From Streptomyces sp. AP-93 (GTDB lineage Bacteria > Actinomycetota > Actinomycetes > Streptomycetales > Streptomycetaceae): a stretch of DNA of 64,000 nt. The notes beneath the pieces are model-generated. The model was not told the origin of the DNA, searched no databases, and saw nothing but the letters and a program-made list of their open reading frames with translations. Numbering within the stretch: the stretch's first letter is position 1; each line of letters starts with the position of its first letter. This document shows, one piece after another, positions 9,241 to 19,000 of this stretch. The stretch spans positions 124,001-188,000 of the forward strand of contig NZ_JALGBX010000008.1 of the NCBI RefSeq assembly GCF_022808175.1, in the 5' to 3' direction. A program made the translations under genes and the position numbers.

Positions 9241-10412
9241 GCCAGCAGACTTCCACCGCCCCGGACGGCCGTGACGTCTTCCTCGTCTCCAACAGCGTGG
9301 ACGAGCTCGGCGGCGTGACCACCTGGTCGCACCAGATGGCCCGGCTCTTCAGCGACCGCGGACACCGGGTCCACGTCATCGGCATCACCCCCGTCGCCGA
9401 GGAGCTCCGCCAGCACCTCCCGGCGGACCTCCCCTACGCGGTGACCACGCTGTACCCGTCCCACCCGGCGGCGGCCCGCCGGCTGCACGGCATCAAGGGC
9501 CGGCTCAACGCGCCCGAACGGCGCCGCCAGGCGGCCCGCCGGGCGACGATGCGGGCCAAGGCGGACCAGCTGGGCGAGCTGCTGCGCGCGGCCCGCCCCG
9601 GCGCCGTGGTGATCGTCACGCAGGTCTGGGCGATGGAGTGGGTGGCCCTCGCCGACACCAAGGGGTGCACGGTCATCGGCATGAGCCACGAGTCCTTCGA
9701 GGCCAGCACCAAGTCCTCCCGGGGCCAGCGGGTCCGCCGGTACTACCGGGAGGTCGACCGCATGCTCGTACTGACCCCCGAGGACGCGGACCTCTGGATC
9801 CGTTCGGGCATGGAGAACGTCTCCAGCATGCCGAACCCGCTGCCGTTCATGCCCGCCTCCCCCGCCCCGCGCACCGGGAAGGTCGTGGCGAGCGTCGGCC
9901 GCCTCGCGTTCGAGAAGGGCATGGACCTGCTCCTCGACGCGTGGGCGGACGCCTCCCCGCACCACCCCGACTGGGTCCTGCGGATCTACGGGGCCGGCGT
10001 GGAGGAGGCGACCCTGCGGGCGCACGCCGCCGGGCTCGGCCTGGAGGACTCCGTGGAGTGGATGGGCAGCACCGGCGATGTGCTGGGCGCGCTGAACGGA
10101 GCCTCCGTCTTCGCCCAGGCCTCGCGCGCCGAAGGGTTCCCGATCACGCTGCTGGAGGCGATGGCCGCGGGTGTGCCGGTGGCCGCCTTCGACTGCGCAC
10201 CGGGTGTCCGGGAGATCGTGACGCACGGCGAGGACGGGCTGCTGGCACGGCTGGGCAACACGATGGAGCTGGCCGGGCAGCTGGAACGACTGATGGCGAG
10301 CCGGGAACTGCGCGACCGGCTCGGCGACGCCGCCTTCCACAATGTGCAGCGGTACTCCAGCGTCGAGATCACCGACAGGTGGGAGGAGCTGTTCTCCTTC
10401 CTGGAGCGCTGA
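9237..10412 (+). CDS. GT4-family glycosyltransferase
   Basis: 391 residues with the two-Rossmann GT-B fold expected of GT4: N-terminal VFLVSNSVDELGGVTTWS, central VASVGRLAFEKGMDLLLDAW, and the C-terminal nucleotide-sugar motif SRAEGFPITLLEAMAAGVPV with its E-x7-E pattern. The GTG start overlaps the stop of the upstream fusion enzyme and has AGGAG six bases before it. No membrane span, so it acts on the cytoplasmic side on a lipid-linked or sugar acceptor. It shares an operon with the fusion enzyme and is likely to add a sugar to the same glycan. The operon ends at a strong hairpin at 10416-10487. Confidence 0.92.
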   Translation: MSQQTSTAPDGRDVFLVSNSVDELGGVTTWSHQMARLFSDRGHRVHVIGITPVAEELRQHLPADLPYAVTTLYPSHPAAARRLHGIKGRLNAPERRRQAARRATMRAKADQLGELLRAARPGAVVIVTQVWAMEWVALADTKGCTVIGMSHESFEASTKSSRGQRVRRYYREVDRMLVLTPEDADLWIRSGMENVSSMPNPLPFMPASPAPRTGKVVASVGRLAFEKGMDLLLDAWADASPHHPDWVLRIYGAGVEEATLRAHAAGLGLEDSVEWMGSTGDVLGALNGASVFAQASRAEGFPITLLEAMAAGVPVAAFDCAPGVREIVTHGEDGLLARLGNTMELAGQLERLMASRELRDRLGDAAFHNVQRYSSVEITDRWEELFSFLER

Positions 10413-10415
10413 GCC

Positions 10416-10487
10416 CGGTACACCGTACGAAGAAGCCGCCCGCCCCGGAATCGATCGGGGCGGGCGGCTTCTTCGTACGGTGTACCG
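10416..10487. terminator. Bidirectional 32-bp hairpin terminator
   Basis: A perfect inverted repeat, 32 bases per arm with an 8-base loop, fills almost the whole gap between the convergent GT4 gene (stop 10412) and galE (stop 10496). It starts 4 bases after one stop and ends 9 bases from the other, so it can end transcripts from both sides. Such a long perfect stem is unusual even for Streptomyces. Confidence 0.9.
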
Positions 10488-10495
10488 GCTCCGGC

Positions 10496-11485
10496 TCAGG
10501 CCTTGCGGTGGGCCTCCCAGCCCTCCCAGGCCGAGGTGATCATCTCGCGCACGTCGTGGCGGGCCTTCCAGCCCAGCTCCGCCGAGATCCGGTCGGCGGA
10601 GGCGACGACCTTCGCCGGGTCGCCGGCGCGGCGCGGGGAGACCGCGGGCGCGTAGGCGGCATCGGTGTGCCCGGTGGCCTCGTTCACCAGCTCGACCATC
10701 TCGCGGACGGAGACGCCCTCGCCGCGGCCGATGTTGACGGTGAGGTCCTTGTACTCGCCCTGCGCGCCCCATTCGACGAGCTTGCGGGCGGCCACCACGT
10801 GGGCCTCCGCGAGGTCGGCGACGTGGATGTAGTCGCGGATGCAGGTGCCGTCCGGGGTCTCGTAGTCGTCGCCGAAGATCCGGGCGCCCTCACCCTTGCC
10901 GAACCGCTCGAAGATCATCGGGACCAGGTTGAAGACCCCGGTGTCGGCGAGCTCCGGGGTCGCGGCGCCCGCCACGTTGAAGTAGCGCAGGCAGGCGGTG
11001 GAGATGCCGTGGGCCTTGCCCGCGCCGCGGACCAGCCATTCGCCGGCCAGCTTCGTCTCGCCGTACGGGCTCAGCGGCAGGCACGGGGTGTCCTCGGTGA
11101 CGAGGTCCACGTCCGGCATCCCGTACACGGAGGCGGAGGAGGAGAAGAGGAAGGTGCGCACGCCCGCGGCGGCCACGGCCTGGAGCAGGACGGTGAGGCC
11201 GCCCACGTTCTCCTCGTAGTAGTGCAGCGGCTTCTCGACGGACTCGCCGACCTGCTTCTTGCCCGCGAGGTGGACCACGCCGGTGATCCGGTGCCGGGCG
11301 AAGGTCTCGTCCAGGACCTGCCGGTCGAGCACGGAACCGACCACCAGCGGGACACCCTTCGGAACGCGGTCGGCGTTGCCGGTGGAGAGGTCGTCCAGAA
11401 CCACGACCTCCTCACCCGCAAGCAGCATCGCGCGGACGACGTGCGCCCCGATGTAACCGGCACCACCAGTGATCAGAAACGTCAT
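10496..11485 (-). CDS. galE: UDP-glucose 4-epimerase
   Basis: Interconverts UDP-glucose and UDP-galactose (or the N-acetyl forms) using bound NAD. The 329-residue extended SDR protein has the NAD motif TGGAGYIG at the N-terminus, the catalytic serine region FSSSASVYG, and the YxxxK pair in SPYGETKLAGEW. Start ATG 11485 has GAGGAG seven bases before it. It sits between glycosyltransferase genes, so it most likely supplies a galactose-type sugar to the wall glycan made by this block rather than serving galactose catabolism; this is inferred from context. A hairpin terminator lies upstream, so it probably has its own promoter between 11486 and 11587. Confidence 0.94.
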   Translation of the reverse strand: MTFLITGGAGYIGAHVVRAMLLAGEEVVVLDDLSTGNADRVPKGVPLVVGSVLDRQVLDETFARHRITGVVHLAGKKQVGESVEKPLHYYEENVGGLTVLLQAVAAAGVRTFLFSSSASVYGMPDVDLVTEDTPCLPLSPYGETKLAGEWLVRGAGKAHGISTACLRYFNVAGAATPELADTGVFNLVPMIFERFGKGEGARIFGDDYETPDGTCIRDYIHVADLAEAHVVAARKLVEWGAQGEYKDLTVNIGRGEGVSVREMVELVNEATGHTDAAYAPAVSPRRAGDPAKVVASADRISAELGWKARHDVREMITSAWEGWEAHRKA

Positions 11486-11587
11486 GCGTGTCTCCTCAGT
11501 CCCGTTCGTGCTTCTCGTCCGGCTCCTGGCCGGCTCTTGGCCGGCTCTCGTCCGGCTTCCCGTCCGCCTTCTCGTCCGCCTTCTCGT

Positions 11588-11609
11588 CCCGGCCGCCGGG
11601 GCGGCCGGG
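11588..11609 (-). terminator. Hairpin after the GT2 gene
   Basis: Ten-base perfect arms with a two-base loop, 8 bases past the stop of the 11617-13239 gene. The neighbouring 11510-11590 stretch is low-complexity DNA made of CTCGTCCG and TTGGCCGG-like units without a gene. Confidence 0.65.
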
Positions 11610-11616
11610 TCCCGCT

Positions 11617-13239
11617 CTAACCGCGGACTATGCGGGCCCGGTTGAACCGGTGGCGGGCCAGGCTCATGACGCCCGTGGCGCCGGGCGCGAGCCTCAGCGC
11701 CAGCGATCCGCCGGTCGTGCGGTAAGGCTGCGCCAACAGCACACCGTACCGGCTGCTGGGCAGCACCCGCCGGTGGAGCAGACGGCGGAGGGGGCGCGGG
11801 GAGGTGAGTACGGAGCTCCCGTCGGCGCACTCCACGCTCAGCTTCACGTCCCACGCCTGCAAGCCGCGCCGGCCCTCGCCCCGCCCGATGCCCGCCAGTG
11901 TGGTGAGCCGGAAGGGCAGCTCCGCGGTCCACCGGTCGCCGTCCCCGGCGGGGCTGAGCTCCACCGGTTCGGAGACCAGCGGCTCGCCCTGGTCGCCCCG
12001 GGGCTGGAAGCGCAGCTGCACGGTGCGCGGGCCGGCCGCGGCGAGGCGCCCGTACAGGTCGTGCACCTGGATCCGGAGCCCTGCGTAGCCGTTCGGTTCG
12101 GCGTCGACGGTGATGGGCAGCTCGGCCGTCTCCAGCTGGTCCAGCCCGTCCAGCTCAACCGGCAGCGTGTCGCTCCAGACCGGCACTCCGGAGGGGCCGG
12201 TCGCGTACGGGGGCAGCAGGCGGGGCGGGTCGGCGGCGAAGCGGGTCAGCCGCCGCAGGTCGGCGGAGGCAGGCGGCGCCTCGGTGGCGAGCAGCACCCG
12301 GACGATCCAGCGGGCGTGCGCCCCCGCAGCCTCGATGTCGGCGTCGGAGAACCCGGCGATGTAGTCACGGGTCAGCGTCCACCAGGCGGCCTGGTAGCCG
12401 GGGTCCTGGCCGATCTCGCGCAGGTACATGCGCAGGTCGTACTCCAGGAACTTGACCTGGCAGGCCCGGCCCAGCTCGGCCGAGGAGACGGTCATGAGGC
12501 GGGAGGCCACGCGGTGGGCCTCCACGCGGGCCCTCCAGTTGCCGACGTCCTTGCGGTCCAGGGAGATGGACACCTGGGCGGCGTTGCGGCGCACGTGCCA
12601 CACGTAGACGAGCTCGCCGATCACCGCGATGCGGGGGCGGGCCGCCAGCACGCGGGCGGTGAACACGAAGTCCTCGTAGATGAACCGGCCGTCCGGGAAG
12701 CGGATCCCGTGCATGTCCAGGAAGGCCCGCTCGTACAGCTTGTTGACGCAGAGGGTGTCGCGGACCAGTTCCGGCCGGTCCGCCGGGCGGTCGATGACCT
12801 CGCCCGGCGTGTACAGGCCGGGCACCCAGGGCACGTCGCGGCTCTCGGGCAGTTCACGGCGGACACAGGAGCCGACCGTGACCGGCGAGCGGTGTTCCCC
12901 GGCCGCGCGCACCAGGGCGTCGATCGCCCCGGCGGGCAGGACGTCGTCGCTGTCCAGGAACATGACGTACGGGGCGGTGGCGGCCGCGATCCCGTCGTTG
13001 CGGGGGGTGCCACAGCCCCCGCTGTTCTCCGTGCGGTGCACGACCTTCACGCGGGGGTGGCGGGCCGCCAGCTCGTCGAGCACCTGGGCGGTGCCGTCGC
13101 TGGACGCGTCGTTGACCGCGATGACCTCGGCGACGACCGGACCCTGGGCGAGAGCCGAGGAAACGGCCTGCCCGACGAGCTCGGCATCGTTGTACGCGAT
13201 CACGACGACGGCAACAGTGGGGGTTTGGGTGCTCGTCAC
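11617..13239 (-). CDS. GT2-family glycosyltransferase, 540 residues
   Basis: The N-terminal GT2 domain (about 1-300) has VAVVVIAYNDAELV, VNDASSDGT and the metal-binding YVMFLDSDDVLP. The remaining 240 residues resemble the beta-rich spacer of the fusion enzyme at 6361 and end with an Arg-rich tail; the CDP-glycerol transferase domain is absent. The GTG at 13239 has AGGA eight bases upstream. No membrane spans are seen. It is transcribed toward galE, with a hairpin between the two. Its N-terminal half and that of the fusion enzyme share NSGGCGxPRNxGIxxAT, so the two genes are paralogues and probably act on the same polymer with different acceptors. Confidence 0.9.
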   Translation of the reverse strand: MTSTQTPTVAVVVIAYNDAELVGQAVSSALAQGPVVAEVIAVNDASSDGTAQVLDELAARHPRVKVVHRTENSGGCGTPRNDGIAAATAPYVMFLDSDDVLPAGAIDALVRAAGEHRSPVTVGSCVRRELPESRDVPWVPGLYTPGEVIDRPADRPELVRDTLCVNKLYERAFLDMHGIRFPDGRFIYEDFVFTARVLAARPRIAVIGELVYVWHVRRNAAQVSISLDRKDVGNWRARVEAHRVASRLMTVSSAELGRACQVKFLEYDLRMYLREIGQDPGYQAAWWTLTRDYIAGFSDADIEAAGAHARWIVRVLLATEAPPASADLRRLTRFAADPPRLLPPYATGPSGVPVWSDTLPVELDGLDQLETAELPITVDAEPNGYAGLRIQVHDLYGRLAAAGPRTVQLRFQPRGDQGEPLVSEPVELSPAGDGDRWTAELPFRLTTLAGIGRGEGRRGLQAWDVKLSVECADGSSVLTSPRPLRRLLHRRVLPSSRYGVLLAQPYRTTGGSLALRLAPGATGVMSLARHRFNRARIVRG

Positions 13240-13326
13240 CCATGGATCCTAGGCCACCCGGGTAAACGTGACCTTAAGACGCGTCACCCTGACGGGGGAT
13301 AAACGGAACCTGTGACCCGCCTGTGA

Positions 13327-13350
13327 CGACGGCCGGAGACCCGGCCGTCG
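13327..13350 (-). terminator. Hairpin terminator after obg
   Basis: Ten-base stem with a four-base loop (AGAC), 18 bases beyond the obg stop codon. No T-run, which is normal for this genus. Confidence 0.65.
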
Positions 13351-13368
13351 CCCTTGGCGGCGGTCCGG

Positions 13369-14811
13369 TCAGAAGGGACGGAACTCGTCGTACTCCTTCT
13401 GGGCGGAATCCCGCTCGGCTTCCTTCTCCTTGCGGCGCGTGGTCGCCGGACGCGGCGCCTCCAGACGGTGGTCCTCACCGCGGCGGCCCAGCATCTCGGC
13501 GCCGGCCATCATGGTCGGCTCCCAGTCGAAGACGACCGCGTCCTCGTCGGAACCGATGGCGACGCCGTCACCCGCACGGGCACCGGCCTTCTTCAGCGCC
13601 GCCTCGACACCGAGGCGGTTGAGCCGGTCGGCGAGGTAGCCGACGGCCTCGTCGATGTTGAAGTCGGTCTGGCGGACCCAGCGCTCCGGCTTCTCGCCGC
13701 GCACGCGGTACACGTCCTCGGCCTCGTCGTAGGTGATGGTGAAGCCCGAGTCGTCCACGGCCTTCGGACGGATGACGATGCGGGTCGCCTCCTGCTTCGG
13801 CGCACGGGCGCGGAACTTCGCGATGACCTCGGCGAGGAAGTAGGACAGCTCCTTCAGGCCCGTACGGTCGACCGCGGAGACCTCGAAGACCTTGTAGCCG
13901 CGTGCCTCCAGGTCCGGGCGGACGATGTCGGCGAGGTCCTTGCCGTCGGGGATGTCGACCTTGTTGAGGACGACGAGGCGCGGACGCTTCTCCAGGCCGC
14001 CGCCGTAGAGCTTCAGCTCCTCCTCGATGGCGTCGAGGTCGGCGAGCGGGTCGCGGTCGGACTCCAGGGTGGCGGTGTCCAGGACGTGCACGAGGATCGA
14101 GCAGCGCTCGACGTGGCGCAGGAACTCCAGGCCGAGGCCCTTGCCCTGGCTGGCGCCGGGGATGAGGCCCGGGACGTCGGCGATCGTGTAGACCGTCGAG
14201 CCGGCGGTGACGACGCCCAGGTTCGGGACGAGGGTGGTGAAGGGGTAGTCGGCGATCTTCGGCTTGGCCGCGGAGAGCACCGAGATCAGCGAGGACTTGC
14301 CGGCGCTCGGGAAGCCGACCAGTGCCACGTCGGCGACGGTCTTGAGCTCCAGGATGACGTCGCCGCCGGTGCCGGGGACGCCGAGGAGCGCGAAGCCGGG
14401 CGCCTTGCGGCGGGCGGAGGAGAGCGCCGCGTTGCCGAGGCCGCCGCGGCCGCCCTCGGCGGCCACGTAGGTGGTGCCCTGGCCGACGAGGTCGGCGAGG
14501 ACGTTGCCCTCCTTGTCGAGGACGACGGTGCCGTCCGGCACCGGCAGGATCATGTCCTCGCCGTCCTTGCCGGAACGGTTGTCGCCCGCGCCGGGCTTGC
14601 CGTTGGTGGCCTTGCGGTGGGGGCTGTGGTGGTACTCCAGCAGAGTGGTGATCGACTGCTCCACCACCAGGATGACGTCGCCGCCGCGGCCGCCGTTTCC
14701 GCCGTCGGGGCCGCCGAGCGGCTTGAACTTCTCCCGGTGAACGGAGGCGCAGCCGTGGCCCCCGTTACCCGCGGCGACGTGCAGCTCGACGCGGTCCACG
14801 AAGGTGGTCAT
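13369..14811 (-). CDS. obg: Obg family GTPase (ribosome assembly, stress and sporulation control)
   Basis: 480 residues with the three expected parts: the glycine-rich Obg domain (about 1-158, [19 protein letters not shown]), the GTPase domain (about 160-330: G1 [10 protein letters not shown]3 [11 protein letters not shown]4 LNKVDIPD) and a C-terminal OCT domain of the Actinobacteria type. An acidic/Lys-rich tail of about 50 residues follows. The ATG at 14811 has GGAGG seven bases before it. Obg binds the 50S subunit and, in S. coelicolor, is known to affect the onset of aerial growth. It follows rplU-rpmA on the same strand, with a strong hairpin between, so it may be transcribed partly by read-through and partly from its own promoter. 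Confidence 0.97.
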   Translation of the reverse strand: MTTFVDRVELHVAAGNGGHGCASVHREKFKPLGGPDGGNGGRGGDVILVVEQSITTLLEYHHSPHRKATNGKPGAGDNRSGKDGEDMILPVPDGTVVLDKEGNVLADLVGQGTTYVAAEGGRGGLGNAALSSARRKAPGFALLGVPGTGGDVILELKTVADVALVGFPSAGKSSLISVLSAAKPKIADYPFTTLVPNLGVVTAGSTVYTIADVPGLIPGASQGKGLGLEFLRHVERCSILVHVLDTATLESDRDPLADLDAIEEELKLYGGGLEKRPRLVVLNKVDIPDGKDLADIVRPDLEARGYKVFEVSAVDRTGLKELSYFLAEVIAKFRARAPKQEATRIVIRPKAVDDSGFTITYDEAEDVYRVRGEKPERWVRQTDFNIDEAVGYLADRLNRLGVEAALKKAGARAGDGVAIGSDEDAVVFDWEPTMMAGAEMLGRRGEDHRLEAPRPATTRRKEKEAERDSAQKEYDEFRPF

Positions 14812-14900
14812 GGTTGTTCCTCCAGATACAGCGGGAATATCCCGGAAAGCCCGGGGGGTAGGCCTTGCTACCCATTAAACGTGTCTATGTGACAACGCGC

Positions 14901-14955
14901 CGAGGGCGGACCTCTCTTCCCGGCTCGCGCCGGGAAGAGTTGAGATCCGCCCTCG
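14901..14955 (-). terminator. Compound hairpin between rpmA and obg
   Basis: Outer arms of 10 bases (14901-14910 with 14946-14955) enclose an inner 11-base perfect stem with a TCGC loop (14914-14939). It begins 37 bases after the rpmA stop. It either ends the rplU-rpmA transcript or lowers read-through into obg. Confidence 0.75.
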
Positions 14956-14991
14956 GGATGCTTCGGACTACTGATTCAGCAGGAGCTGAAA

Positions 14992-15246
14992 TCAGGCAGC
15001 CGGAACGATGTTGACGACCTTGCGGCCACGGTGCGTGCCGAACTCGACCGAACCGGCCTGCAGCGCGAACAGCGTGTCGTCGCCACCACGACCGACACCC
15101 GAACCCGGGTGGAAGTGGGTGCCGCGCTGGCGGACGAGGATCTCACCAGCGGAAACGACCTGACCGCCGAAGCGCTTCACGCCGAGCCGCTGAGCGTTGG
15201 AATCGCGCCCGTTCCGGGTGGACGATGCGCCCTTCTTGTGTGCCAT
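14992..15246 (-). CDS. rpmA: 50S ribosomal protein L27
   Basis: 84 residues, the full family length, starting [16 protein letters not shown] and containing the conserved [10 protein letters not shown] segment. L27 sits at the peptidyl-transferase centre, its N-terminus touching the tRNA ends. The N-terminus begins directly with AHKKG and has no cleavable extension of the kind seen in Firmicutes; accordingly no prp protease gene lies between rplU and rpmA. It is 13 bases after rplU, in one transcript. Confidence 0.98.
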   Translation of the reverse strand: MAHKKGASSTRNGRDSNAQRLGVKRFGGQVVSAGEILVRQRGTHFHPGSGVGRGGDDTLFALQAGSVEFGTHRGRKVVNIVPAA

Positions 15247-15259
15247 GTCTCAGTCCCTC

Positions 15260-15580
15260 TTACTTCGCAGCCGCGGGGATACCGGTGACCTTGATCGCCG
15301 TGTACTGCTGGCGGTGACCCTGGCGACGGCGGTAGCCGGTCTTGTTCTTGTACCGAAGGATGTCGATCTTGGCACCCTTGTGGTGGTCCACGATCTCGGC
15401 CTGGACCTTGATGCCGGCCAGGACCCACGGGTCGCTGGTCACGGCTTCGCCGTCGACAACGAGCAGGGTCGAGAGCTCGACCGTGTCGCCAACCTTGGCA
15501 GTGGGAATCTTGTCAACTTCAACGATGTCGCCGACAGCAACCTTGTGCTGGCGACCACCGCTGCGCACGATGGCGTACAC
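15260..15580 (-). CDS. rplU: 50S ribosomal protein L21
   Basis: 106 residues from a GTG start preceded by a GAGAGAG site. Family signatures are [13 protein letters not shown] at the N-terminus and the basic [17 protein letters not shown] near the C-terminus that binds 23S rRNA. A clear promoter lies 146-174 bases upstream, giving a leader of about 138 bases that can fold into a strong hairpin (GCCGGCC/GGCCGGC arms). rpmA follows closely. Confidence 0.97.
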   Translation of the reverse strand: MYAIVRSGGRQHKVAVGDIVEVDKIPTAKVGDTVELSTLLVVDGEAVTSDPWVLAGIKVQAEIVDHHKGAKIDILRYKNKTGYRRRQGHRQQYTAIKVTGIPAAAK

Positions 15581-15725
15581 GCGGATCTCTCTCTCACTCG
15601 AGTTCGGGAACCCCTGAAGCCAGCCGGCCCCGCGGAACCGCAGGCCGGCCTCCCCCGAGCCGCGAGGCGGTCCGGGAGGTGAGGTGCTCAGTGGATTGGC
15701 GTGCGCATAGACACGCCAGCGACCT

Positions 15726-15754
15726 AGGTTACGGGGCCCGGTCGGAGGGGTCAA
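15726..15754 (-). promoter_or_regulatory. Vegetative-type promoter for rplU-rpmA
   Basis: On the minus strand TTGACC (15749-15754) and TAACCT (15726-15731) are separated by exactly 17 bases, a good match to the Streptomyces HrdB consensus. Start of transcription is expected near 15718. Confidence 0.8.
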
Positions 15755-16011
15755 ACCGGGGTCCGGAGCGGCGCCCCGCCGAGCCCGCCCGCCCTTCCGC
15801 GGCACCGCCCGTGGGCTCTGTGCCGGGGCCGGCCGCACGTTGCCCGCCTGGTCTGTGACCCGTTCGAGGCCGCCCGACGGCCGTGTACGCGTACGTCGTC
15901 GTGCCGTGGCCCTGCGTCGGCCCCGTTCCGCACCGGGGAGGCTCCGGGCCCTTGTGGCGGCGTGCAGCCGCCGTGGGCGTATGTGCCATGTCTCAGTCAT
16001 CCTGCGGAAAA

Positions 16012-16049
16012 GGCCCCGCCCGGCACCGAATGCGGTGCCGGGCGGGGCC
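16012..16049 (-). terminator. Strong terminator after rne
   Basis: A perfect 17-base stem with a four-base loop, followed on the minus strand by TTTT. It begins 22 bases past the rne stop and is a classical intrinsic terminator. Confidence 0.92.
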
Positions 16050-16070
16050 GGGTGGAGCGGGATCCGCGGA

Positions 16071-19000
16071 TCAGGCTTCGGTCGGAGCCGAGACGGAGGG
16101 CAGCGTCTGCTGCTCGGCCGCCGCGGTCTTCTTCGTCGCCCGCTTCGTGACCGTCTTCTTCGCGGCCGTCTTGGCCGTCGTCGTCTTCTTGGCCGCGGTC
16201 TTCTTCACGGCCGCCGCCTTCTTGGCCGGGGCCTTCTTCACCGCGGTCGTGGTCGCCTTCTTGGCGGCCGTCTTGCGGACCGCCTTCTTGGCGGGAGCCG
16301 CCGGGGCGGCCTCCTCCACGACCGTCTCGGCCTCGGCCGGGGTCTCCACCGGCGTCTCGACGACCAGTACGGCCGCCTCAGCGCCCGCCGGGGAACCGGC
16401 CGGAGCCGTGGCCTTACGGGTGGCACGGCGACGCGGACGGGCCGGCGCGGCCTCGGCCACGGGCTCGGCCGGGGTCTCCACGACGACCGGCTCGGCGACC
16501 TCGACGGTCTCGACGGCGATCTCGGGCTCCGGCTCCGGCTCGGCCACGGGGGCCTCGGCAACCGGCTCCGGTGCCTGGACGGCCTCGGCCGGGGCGCCCG
16601 CCGGAGCGGTCGCCTTGCGGGTGGCACGACGGCGGGTGCGGCCCTTGGGGGCCTCCTCCACGACCGGCTCCGCGACGACAGCCTCGACGACCTCGACGAC
16701 GGCCTCGGGCTCTGCCGCCGGGGCGACCTCGACGAGCTCCTCCTCGACCACCGGCTCCGGCTCGGCCACGGGGGCCGCGGCCGCCGGGGCACGGTCCGTC
16801 GCCGCACCGCGCGGGGCGCCCGCCGGAGCGGTCGCCTTGCGGGTGGCGCGACGGCGGTTGCGGCGCCCGCTCACTCCGGCAGCGGCTTCGGCCTCGGCCG
16901 GGCTGCTGTAGAGCTCCTCGTCGGCGACGAAGGGGGGCTCGGGCAGCGCCACGGGGGCGGCGGCCTCGGCAGCCACCTCCGCCTCGGACTCGATCTCGTA
17001 GACATCGCCCTCGGCTGTGTCCACGGCCTCGATCTCGTGGTCGTGCTCGTGTCCGGCCTGGCCACCGCGGCGCTTGGAGCGCTTGCCGTTGCCACCGCCG
17101 CCGACCACGGTCGGGGTCTCCATGTGCACGATGACGCCGCGGCCGTTGCAGTGGACGCAGGTCTCGGAGAAGGACTCCAGCAGACCCTGGCCCACCCGCT
17201 TGCGGGTCATCTGGACCAGACCCAGCGAGGTCACCTCGGCGACCTGGTGCTTGGTGCGGTCACGGCCCAGGCACTCCAGCATGCGCCGCAGGACCAGGTC
17301 GCGGTTGGACTCCAGGACCATGTCGATGAAGTCGATGACCACGATGCCGCCGAGGTCGCGCAGCCGCAGCTGACGCACGATCTCCTCGGCCGCCTCCAGG
17401 TTGTTCCTGGTGACGGTCTCTTCGAGGTTGCCGCCCTGACCGGTGAACTTGCCGGTGTTGACGTCGATGACGATCATCGCTTCGGTCTTGTCGATCACGA
17501 GCGAACCGCCCGAGGGCAGCCAGACCTTGCGGTCGAGCGCCTTGGCGAGCTGCTCGTCGATCCGGTACGTCGCGAAGACGTCGACCTCGGAGGTCCAGCG
17601 CTTCAGCCGGTCGGCCAGGTCCGGGGCCACGTGGTTCACGTAGCCGTGGATGGTCTCCCAGGCGCTGTCACCGCTGACGATGACCTTCGAGAAGTCCTCG
17701 TTGAAGATGTCGCGCACGACACGGACGGTCATGTCCGGCTCGCCGTACAGGAGGCTCGGCGAAGAGGTCGAGATCTGCTTCGACTTCTTCTGGATGTCCT
17801 CCCACTGGGCCTGCAGACGTTCGACGTCGCGGCGCAGCTCGTCCTCGCTCGCACCCTCGGCGGCGGTGCGCACGATGACGCCCGCGTCCTCGGGGACGAT
17901 CTTCTTGAGGATGGTCTTCAGGCGCGCGCGCTCGGTGTCGGGCAGCTTGCGGCTGATGCCGGTCATCGAGCCCTCGGGCACGTAGACCAGGTAGCGGCCG
18001 GGCAGCGAGACCTGGCTGGTCAGGCGGGCGCCCTTGTGGCCGATCGGGTCCTTGGTGACCTGGACCAGCACGGACTGGCCGGACTTCAGGGCGGACTCGA
18101 TGCGGCGCGGCCCGTTGGCCATGCCGAGCGCCTCGAAGTTGACCTCACCGGCGTACAGGACGGCGTTGCGGCCCTTGCCGATGTCGATGAAGGCGGCCTC
18201 CATGGACGGCAGCACGTTCTGGACCTTGCCCAGGTAGACGTTGCCGACGTACGAGGTGGCTTCTTCCTTGTTGACGTAGTGCTCGACGAGCACGTTGTCC
18301 TCGAGGACGCCGATCTGGGTGCGCTCGCCGGACTGGCGGACGACCATGACGCGCTCGACGGCCTCGCGGCGGGCCAGGAACTCGGCCTCGGTGATGATCG
18401 GGACGCGGCGGCGGCCCTGCTCGCGGCCCTCGCGGCGGCGCTGCTTCTTGGCCTCCAGGCGGGTCGAGCCCTTGATGGACTGGACCTCGTCGGAGGAGGT
18501 GGAGCCGGCGACGAACTCCGAGCGCTCGCGCGCCGGGCGCGGCTCGCGGACCTTGACGACCGTGCGCACACCGTCGTCCTCGGCCGCGTCGGCGTCCGTA
18601 CCACCGTCACCGCTGCGACGGCGACGACGCCGGCGACGACGGCTGGAGCTGGAGCCGAGGGCCCCGTTCTCCTCGTCGTCCTCGGCCTCTTCCTCGTCGG
18701 CCTCCTCGGCGGATTCGGCCTCGGCCTCTTCCTCGGCGGACTCGTCGAGGTCAGCGGCCTCACCGCGACGGCGGCGACGGCCACCACGGCGGCGACGGCG
18801 CGACGGGCGGTCGCCCGACTCGTCGGTCTCGTCCTCGTAGGCCTCGGTCTCGGCCTCTTCCTCGACCAGCTCTACGTCGGCCAGCGTGACCGGGCCGGAC
18901 GGCGCGGCGGCGGCCGGAGCCGGAGCCACGGGTGCGGCGGTCTCGGCGGCGGCGCCGCGGCCACGGCGGCGGCGACGGCCGGCCGGCTGCGGGGCCGGAG

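Larger units (their letters stand above)
15581..16070 (-). other. 490-base gap between rne and rplU: leader, promoter and terminator
   Basis: From low to high coordinates it holds the rplU leader, the promoter at 15726-15754, about 250 bases of GC-rich sequence in which I see no gene, and the rne terminator at 16012-16049. The short open frames here lack ribosome sites and family-like sequence. Confidence 0.7.

Noticed and set aside
15581..15718. L21 leader RNA switch
   Set aside because: A strong hairpin exists, but I cannot match it to a known ribosomal leader structure by eye.
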